Source of the DNA: a virus
DNA length: 64,000 bases
IMG/VR virus record: IMGVR_UViG_3300042691_023936
Coordinates: 1 to 64,000 of that record
Strand: one strand, 5' to 3'
Below, in pieces: positions 58,975-64,000 of the stretch; the first letter of the stretch is position 1; every line of letters starts with the position of its first letter. Below the pieces are notes generated by a model. The model was not told the DNA's origin. It saw nothing but the letters and a program-made list of their open reading frames with translations, and ran no database searches. The translations under genes and the position numbers were made by a program.

Positions 58975-59517
58975 ATGAAAATAAGTTATGGTATCACAGT
59001 ATGTGATGAATATGAGGAATTAGATCACTTACTTTATAGTATGCATCCTCTATTAGAAGATAGCGATGAAATAATAATTTTACGCGATATAAGCAAGACA
59101 AATTCTAAAGTCACCAAAGTCATTGAATCCCATAGAGATATATATAAAAATCAACTTATAGTAGTAGAAGCTCGTTTAAATAATGACTTTGCTACATTTA
59201 AAAATCAATTATTAACTTGGGCTACTGGTGATTATCTATTTCAAATTGATGCTGATGAAACCCCTAACCCAATATTAATTGGAAATCTAAAATCAATATT
59301 AGAAGCAAATAAAGAGATTGATTGTTATTACATTCCACGAATTAATGTTGTGTGGGGGTTAACTCAAGACCATATTCAAAAATGGGGTTGGAAAATATCT
59401 AAATTAGAAAACCATACCTCAGAAGATATACTAGATTTAGATAATCCTAAAGATAGAGATAGATATGAACTTTACAAAAAATATAATTTAATTATTGAAG
59501 AAAGTAAACTTTCCTGA
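58975..59517 (+). CDS. Glycosyltransferase family 2, N-terminal part (split gene)
   Basis: 180 residues. SYGITVCDEYEELDHLLYSM begins the GT-A fold, DYLFQIDADETPN has the DxD metal-binding motif. The normal coding seems to run to about 59508 (EESK); after that the inserted sequence adds Leu-Ser and a TGA stop. The missing end (NWCDPQMRLFK and onward) is found at 60192-60422 beyond the GIY-YIG gene. The two parts may fold together or the enzyme may be inactive. Confidence 0.8.
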   Translation: MKISYGITVCDEYEELDHLLYSMHPLLEDSDEIIILRDISKTNSKVTKVIESHRDIYKNQLIVVEARLNNDFATFKNQLLTWATGDYLFQIDADETPNPILIGNLKSILEANKEIDCYYIPRINVVWGLTQDHIQKWGWKISKLENHTSEDILDLDNPKDRDRYELYKKYNLIIEESKLS

Positions 59518-59524
59518 TATTTAT
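59516..59524 (+). promoter_or_regulatory. Late-type promoter motif before inserted GIY-YIG gene
   Basis: GATATTTAT overlapping the new stop codon, 23 nt before the ATG; it seems to be part of the insert. Confidence 0.45.
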
Positions 59525-59547
59525 AATAAATAATATCTGGGTAATTT

Positions 59548-60204
59548 ATGAAATCTTATATATATTCTTATTTTGATAAGAAAAAACAAAAAATTTGTTA
59601 TGTAGGTAAAACTAATGGTAATGAAAAAACATATAGAACTGGGAGTAAAATATTGAAACGTTATATATCTTTATATGGATATGATGTTTTTGATAATAGG
59701 TTTGATAGAAATGTTATTGAATATTATTCTATAGAACAGTTAGATAAAAGAGAAGAATATTGGATTGAATATTATGATACTTTTAATAATGGTTTAAATT
59801 TAACAAAAGGAGGTAGATATGATTGGAAACGGAGTTATTTTAAACCTGTATTACAATATGATTTAAAAGGTAACTTTATTAAAGAATGGGAATGTGGAAA
59901 ATGGGCAGCTATAGAATTAAAAATACAAATTGACGGTATTAGTGCTTGCTGTATGGGAAAACAAAAAACAGCGGGAGGTTATATTTGGATGCATAAAACA
60001 AAGAAAACAATAATACAATATATAACCCCAATTGTAAGAAAACAATATAAAAATAAGGTTACTCGGATTAAAAATCAAGCAATAGAAATAGAAAACAAAC
60101 AATACAAAAGTATTACCCAGGCTGCAAAAGATTTAAATATGACCTTTGGTAAATTAAATGGAAAAATAAAAAATAATCAAATTAAGTATAAATGGCTAAA
60201 ATAA
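59548..60204 (+). CDS. GIY-YIG homing endonuclease inside a glycosyltransferase gene
   Basis: 218 residues. IYSYFDKKKQKICYVGKTN at 4-22 is the GIY-YIG core (here I-Y-S and C-Y-V-G), then RTGSKILKRYI and a Glu region (LDKREEYWIEYYDTF). NUMOD-like ends: LQYDLKGNFIKEWECGKWAA and KSITQAAKDLNMTFGKLNGK. The gene and its promoter box almost fill the insert (about 59509-60200). Only some 40 nt are non-coding, so a self-splicing intron is unlikely unless its core overlaps the gene. Confidence 0.85.
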   Translation: MKSYIYSYFDKKKQKICYVGKTNGNEKTYRTGSKILKRYISLYGYDVFDNRFDRNVIEYYSIEQLDKREEYWIEYYDTFNNGLNLTKGGRYDWKRSYFKPVLQYDLKGNFIKEWECGKWAAIELKIQIDGISACCMGKQKTAGGYIWMHKTKKTIIQYITPIVRKQYKNKVTRIKNQAIEIENKQYKSITQAAKDLNMTFGKLNGKIKNNQIKYKWLK

Positions 60205-60422
60205 AAATTAAATATTACGAACCAATAATAAATTGGTGTGACCCCCAAATGCGCCTATTTAAATTAAATCAAGGTATTAAGTGGAAAAATAAAGTTCATG
60301 AAGTGTTGGAAGGACACAGTACCCTTAGTACATTACCATATGATACAGAAGATTTTTGTTTATATCATATTAAATCAATAGAAAAACAGGAAAAACAAAA
60401 TAATTTTTATAATACTATTTAA
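60192..60422 (+). CDS. Glycosyltransferase family 2, C-terminal part (split gene)
   Basis: 76 residues. IINWCDPQMRLFKLNQGIKW, the His-Glu pair of NKVHEVL and the end IEKQEKQNNFYNT are the usual final part of family-2 enzymes whose first part is at 58975. ATG 60192 lies inside the endonuclease end, so the fragment can be made as a separate chain. The natural junction is probably near 60198, reading IKIKYYEP directly after EESK. Confidence 0.7.
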   Translation: MAKIKIKYYEPIINWCDPQMRLFKLNQGIKWKNKVHEVLEGHSTLSTLPYDTEDFCLYHIKSIEKQEKQNNFYNTI

Positions 60423-60424
60423 TT

Positions 60425-61063
60425 ATGGCAAACGGAATTTATAAAGTAACAGAAGATTTTGAAACAGCATTAGGAAAATATACTGGTGCTCCTTATGTTA
60501 TAACTGTTGATAATCAATCAAATGCTCTATTTTTAGCATTGATGTATGAAAATGTTAAAGGAAAAGAAATTACTATTCCTTGTCGTACATACCCCTCAGT
60601 ACCTTGTGAAATAATTCATGCCGGTGCTAAAGTAAATTTCAAACCAGTTAAAGGCACTACAATCAAAGGAGCATACCAGTTAGAACCAACCAACGTTTGG
60701 GATTCAGCATTATCATTTACTGCGGATATGTACAAACCTGGTACTCATATGTGTGTTTCATTTACAGGTCCCTATAAACATTTTAAATTATCCAAAGGAG
60801 GAGCTATATTGACTGATAATGAAGAAGCATATCTTTGGTTTAAAAGAGCAAGATACTCAGGACGTAGAGAGTGTTCATATCATGAAGATAATCTTGATAT
60901 GATAGGTTGGAATTTTTATATGATGCCTGAATTAGCTGCTAGAGGATTACTTTTAATTGGACAGTTTTATAATATGGATGGTACTAAAAAACATAATGCT
61001 GATTTAGAATTACCATACCCAGATTTATCACAATTTGAAGTTTATATAAAAGCTAATAGATGA
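60425..61063 (+). CDS. DegT/DnrJ/EryC1-family aminotransferase-like protein (short)
   Basis: 212 residues; full enzymes have about 370. DNQSNALFLALMYENVKG and IPCRTYPSVPCEIIHAGAKV match the PLP-binding large domain; the region SFTGPYKHFKLSKGGAI holds the Lys expected to bind PLP. The small C-terminal domain is mostly missing. It might make an amino sugar, act as a dehydratase-like variant or be reduced. The DegT family commonly serves polysaccharide synthesis, which fits the neighbours. Confidence 0.65.
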   Translation: MANGIYKVTEDFETALGKYTGAPYVITVDNQSNALFLALMYENVKGKEITIPCRTYPSVPCEIIHAGAKVNFKPVKGTTIKGAYQLEPTNVWDSALSFTADMYKPGTHMCVSFTGPYKHFKLSKGGAILTDNEEAYLWFKRARYSGRRECSYHEDNLDMIGWNFYMMPELAARGLLLIGQFYNMDGTKKHNADLELPYPDLSQFEVYIKANR

Positions 61064-61941
61064 AAAATAAAGTAGTTATACAAATATTCCCTATGGTAAA
61101 TGAAATAGATTACCTAGAACGAACTTTATTATTACTTAAACAATCGTCAGTATACGTAGACAAAGAAAAATTTCATATTATACTAGACATAACACTCCCC
61201 ACATCAGATTATCTTACAAATTGGAATGATTCTATTTTAAAACAAGATTATTTTATTAATAAATTTAAAAATCTTGAAAAATACGCTGATTGGTGTGATG
61301 AATATTATTTTAATGTAGATGATAAAGTAAAAGGATGTGTAGATTGTTGTATAAACAATATCTACAAGTATCCTAATGTAGATGATATGATATGGTTAGA
61401 TATAGATATAGTATTTAATCCTTATACGTTAAATTTAGTTTTAGAATCATCTTTAGAAGTTAAACAAATTCAACAAAATTATATTATTACTCCTGAGTAT
61501 GTTAAATTATGGGATAGTACCTGGGATTCTGTAGTTAGTGATACTTTTATGAATGAACCATATGGTTATGAAAAAACTAATGATTCTATAATTGATACTA
61601 TTACTACCTATGGTGATATAACCCTGGAATCATCTGGGGTGTATAAATGGGGTGGTTCTTGGTTTACTTTATATTCTAAAAAATTACTAGACTACATCCA
61701 GTTTCCTAGAGACATAGAAGGATACAGTCCTATAGATACTTTTATAATGGAGTGCTGCAAATACATTCCTAATACTACTCAATATAAAATAAAAAATCTT
61801 GTAGTAGCCGAAGATTATAAATACATTGATAGAACATTATATAGCACCTATTTAAAATCTATCAATAGAAAACAAGATCTATCTCAGATAGGATGGGATA
61901 AAATGGTTAATCATCTAAAAAATAATATACTTAAACGATGA
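61060..61941 (+). CDS. Glycosyltransferase-like protein (GT-A type)
   Basis: 293 residues. IQIFPMVNEIDYLERTLLLL is the start of a GT-A fold; DDMIWLDIDIVFNP has a DxD motif. No clear family beyond that. It overlaps the genes on both sides by 4 nt, so it is translated in one run with the aminotransferase and acyltransferase genes and probably acts on the same glycan. Confidence 0.6.
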   Translation: MKNKVVIQIFPMVNEIDYLERTLLLLKQSSVYVDKEKFHIILDITLPTSDYLTNWNDSILKQDYFINKFKNLEKYADWCDEYYFNVDDKVKGCVDCCINNIYKYPNVDDMIWLDIDIVFNPYTLNLVLESSLEVKQIQQNYIITPEYVKLWDSTWDSVVSDTFMNEPYGYEKTNDSIIDTITTYGDITLESSGVYKWGGSWFTLYSKKLLDYIQFPRDIEGYSPIDTFIMECCKYIPNTTQYKIKNLVVAEDYKYIDRTLYSTYLKSINRKQDLSQIGWDKMVNHLKNNILKR

Positions 61942-62525
61942 AAAGAGCATTAATAGGAGCAGGAGGTCATGCACAAGAAGTAAGAGCACATATGGGTGAT
62001 TTTACTATGAAATGCTTTGTAGATGATCAATATTGGGAATTAAATAAAGATTATATTTTTCCTTTATCTAAATTTGATCCTAATGAATATGAAGTACTAG
62101 TTGCTGTAAGTAATAGTAAAGATAGATATAACATAGTTAATAAATTACCCAAGGAAACAAAATACTTTACATACATTCACCCTTCAGCTCAAATATTATC
62201 TCCAGTTAGTATAGGAGAAGGTTCATTTGTAGGAGCTAATTGTATTTTAACTTATAATATAACCATAGGTAAACATGCTATATTAAACAGAGCAATTCAT
62301 GTTGGACATGATTGTAAAATAGGTAATTACTTTAGCGCTATGCCTGGATCTATAGTATCAGGTAATGTAACAATACAAGATTATGTCTATTTAGGTACCA
62401 ATTCATCAATTAGAGAAAAATTATCAATCCATAATTCAGTAACAATAGGATTAAATTCCGGGGTAATAAAAAATATTGAAGAACCAGGGACATATGTTGG
62501 TGCTCCCGCTAAAAAAATAAAATAA
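61938..62525 (+). CDS. Sugar O/N-acyltransferase, NeuD/PglD-like
   Basis: 195 residues. The N-terminal IGAGGHAQEV is the sugar-nucleotide-binding Rossmann start of the NeuD/PglD family; from about residue 85 hexapeptide repeats form a left-handed beta helix (GEGSFVGANCILTYNITIGK, NRAIHVGHDCKIG). It would transfer an acyl group from acetyl-CoA to an amino sugar, possibly the product of the DegT-like enzyme. The stop overlaps the next start. Confidence 0.82.
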   Translation: MKRALIGAGGHAQEVRAHMGDFTMKCFVDDQYWELNKDYIFPLSKFDPNEYEVLVAVSNSKDRYNIVNKLPKETKYFTYIHPSAQILSPVSIGEGSFVGANCILTYNITIGKHAILNRAIHVGHDCKIGNYFSAMPGSIVSGNVTIQDYVYLGTNSSIREKLSIHNSVTIGLNSGVIKNIEEPGTYVGAPAKKIK

Positions 62526-63421
62526 TGAAAATATTCGCTAATTTTCGATCAGCTGAAGAAGATGTAACATTTAATATACTAAAAGAAAAATTTAGTGATA
62601 AACCTATTACTTTCTTTTATGATTATATCCCTCAAAATATATCTGAACTACAATTAAATCCTTATAATTTTATTATGGTTCATGAACCAAATGAATTTTT
62701 TGGAATGCATAGTTGGGTAAAACAAAATCATCATTTGTTTAATATAATATTAACATGGAATAGAGATATATTAGACAATTGTGAAAATGCTTATACATTT
62801 ACTTGTAATTATCAACAAGATTCTCATGAATATTATAACTCACTATTAAATACTGAAAAAATCTTTGAAGTATCATTTTTAAGTGGTACCAAAACTATAT
62901 CAGATGGACATAAATTTAGAAATGAATTATATCAAATAAAAGATCAAATTCTTATACCTAAAAAATGGTTTTACGTACTAGAAGATTTTGATACAGAACA
63001 TAATGTTAGACCAGGATATAATGAATACTCCAAAGATCTATCTCATTTACCAGAACATCTAAAAAAGATTCCTCAAGTATATGGTAAAAGAATATGTTAT
63101 GATAAACCAATGTTTCATGTTTGCGTTGAAAATGTAAAACAAGATAATTGGTATACTGAAAAAATAGGAGAAGCTTTTTGTACTAAAACAGTCCCAATTT
63201 ACTGGGGTTGTTCGAATATAGGGGATTATTATGATTCAAGAGGTATCATTACATTTGATACTAAAGAAGAATTAATAGACATAGTTAATAATTTAACTCC
63301 TGAAAAATATTATAAAATGAAACCATATGTTGATTTTAATTTTGAAGTTGCATTACATGATTCATTTACAAGTAAACTAGTTATGTTTTTTGAAGAAATA
63401 ACTAAAATTAATAATATCTAA
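62525..63421 (+). CDS. GT10-like (fucosyltransferase) protein
   Basis: 298 residues. The C-terminal region has the GT10 signature: CVENVKQDNWYTEKIGEAF, then TVPIYWGCSNIGDYYDSRGII. The N-terminal half is a diverged acceptor domain. Such enzymes add fucose or a related sugar to glycans. The donor is unknown; no GDP-fucose genes are in the window. It follows the acyltransferase gene directly (TAATG). Confidence 0.78.
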   Translation: MKIFANFRSAEEDVTFNILKEKFSDKPITFFYDYIPQNISELQLNPYNFIMVHEPNEFFGMHSWVKQNHHLFNIILTWNRDILDNCENAYTFTCNYQQDSHEYYNSLLNTEKIFEVSFLSGTKTISDGHKFRNELYQIKDQILIPKKWFYVLEDFDTEHNVRPGYNEYSKDLSHLPEHLKKIPQVYGKRICYDKPMFHVCVENVKQDNWYTEKIGEAFCTKTVPIYWGCSNIGDYYDSRGIITFDTKEELIDIVNNLTPEKYYKMKPYVDFNFEVALHDSFTSKLVMFFEEITKINNI

Positions 63422-63434
63422 ACAATAAAAATAT

Positions 63435-64000
63435 ATGACCTCTATTAAAAAATTAACCATTGAAACTACAGAATCTACATCTGAATTATGCCATATAATG
63501 GCTTCTTATAAAACAGATAAGTCCCCATTAGTAAGTCCTCTTCTTGGGCGCCTTGAAAATGATAATCGAAACTTTATGGTTGACGATTACTTTTATCCAT
63601 CTGCTGAATATGCACACGCCTATACTGGTGTTTATGATTTCTTATTTTCTCCTTTTAGAAATAAAAAAATAAAATTAGGTGAAATAGGAGTTCATTTTAA
63701 TCACTCAATACGAGGATGGAGAGAATGGTTTCCTAATGCTGAAATTCACGGATTTGAATGGGTAGAACAGTTTATAACAAATGCTAGAGCTGAGAATATA
63801 CCTAATGTTTATTATCATTATACAAATGTATTTGAAAAAGATGCTATTGATAAATCAATGATTGAAGCTGGGGGTGGGTTTGATATTATTATTGAAGACA
63901 GTTGCCATCTTTTAGAAACTCAAGTAAATGTTGTAGAAACAGCACACAAATATCTCAATCCAGGAGGAATATTAATTATTGAAGACATCTACCCCATTAT
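63435..64000 (+). CDS. SAM-dependent methyltransferase-like protein (3' end outside window)
   Basis: ATG 63435; the frame is open to the window end (188 codons). KIKLGEIGVHFNHSIRGW looks like a modified SAM-binding strand, and FDIIIEDSCHLLETQVNVV with GGILIIEDIYP matches macrocin-type O-methyltransferases that modify sugars. It starts 13 nt after the GT10-like gene, so it is likely part of the glycan cluster. The exact methyl acceptor is unknown. Confidence 0.7.
   Translation, partial: MTSIKKLTIETTESTSELCHIMASYKTDKSPLVSPLLGRLENDNRNFMVDDYFYPSAEYAHAYTGVYDFLFSPFRNKKIKLGEIGVHFNHSIRGWREWFPNAEIHGFEWVEQFITNARAENIPNVYYHYTNVFEKDAIDKSMIEAGGGFDIIIEDSCHLLETQVNVVETAHKYLNPGGILIIEDIYPI

Noticed and set aside
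59509-60200. Group I intron in the glycosyltransferase gene
   Set aside because: The insert is almost fully used by the endonuclease gene, leaving too little sequence for a ribozyme core; the upstream part also ends in its own stop.
1-64000. tRNA genes, rRNA, integrase, attachment sites
   Set aside because: None could be recognised by reading; gaps between genes are short and hold promoters or terminators. A tRNA scan would be needed to be certain.

Overview
The window looks like part of a large, AT-rich, T4-type contractile-tailed (myovirus) phage genome. Every convincing gene is on the + strand, genes are tightly packed, and many overlap as TAATG or ATGA. Homologues of the T4 tail genes (neck gp14, gp15, sheath gp18, tube gp19, gp26-like protein) and T4 replisome genes (gp32, UvsX/RecA, FEN nuclease, gp41-like helicase, gp43, gp45, gp44, gp62) are recognisable. 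No capsid, portal, terminase or tRNA gene is visible, so those lie elsewhere. A Bacteroidota (flavobacteria-like) host is inferred: genes rarely have a Shine-Dalgarno, and about a dozen transcription units are preceded by TTTG-N19/20-TAnnTTTA, close to the known Bacteroidota promoter (TTTG / TAnnTTTG).

Layout. 0-4.2 kb: adhesin/tail-fibre proteins. 4.3-22.3 kb: neck, sheath, tube, tail chaperone with a probable frameshift, tape measure and baseplate, including a hub-like protein with a SleB-type cell-wall hydrolase domain. 22.4-33.5 kb: a family-A polymerase-like protein, SSB, RecA, FEN, helicase, thioredoxin, class II ribonucleotide reductase, and small proteins with a shared N-terminal tag that may target them to the capsid. 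33.5-35.5 kb: a second fibre with 15 SHAEG repeats. 35.5-43.3 kb: a 7-deazaguanine DNA-modification cluster (DpdA-like transglycosylase, QueC, QueD, QueE, GTP cyclohydrolase I) with HPRT, a nucleotidyltransferase-like protein and a dCTP deaminase/dUTPase. 43.4-44.3 kb: a fibre cassette. 44.3-54.5 kb: family-B polymerase, clamp, GroES, GroEL, a glycosyltransferase, clamp loader, PD-(D/E)XK nuclease. 54.5-64 kb: a glycan cluster (several glycosyltransferases, DegT-like aminotransferase, NeuD/PglD-like acyltransferase, GT10 fucosyltransferase-like protein, methyltransferase).

Five homing endonucleases (four GIY-YIG, one Vsr-like) are scattered through the window. Each has a promoter-like box just upstream, and one splits a family-2 glycosyltransferase gene.

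How it fits together: FolE, QueD, QueE and QueC would turn GTP into a 7-deazaguanine base and the DpdA-like enzyme would place it in phage DNA, presumably to escape host nucleases. All three Que enzymes have unusual metal-site residues. Other standouts are the two-box promoter set, a repeated terminator-promoter composite, apparently leaderless replisome genes, phage-encoded GroEL plus GroES, and an out-of-frame conserved extension after the gp26-like gene.
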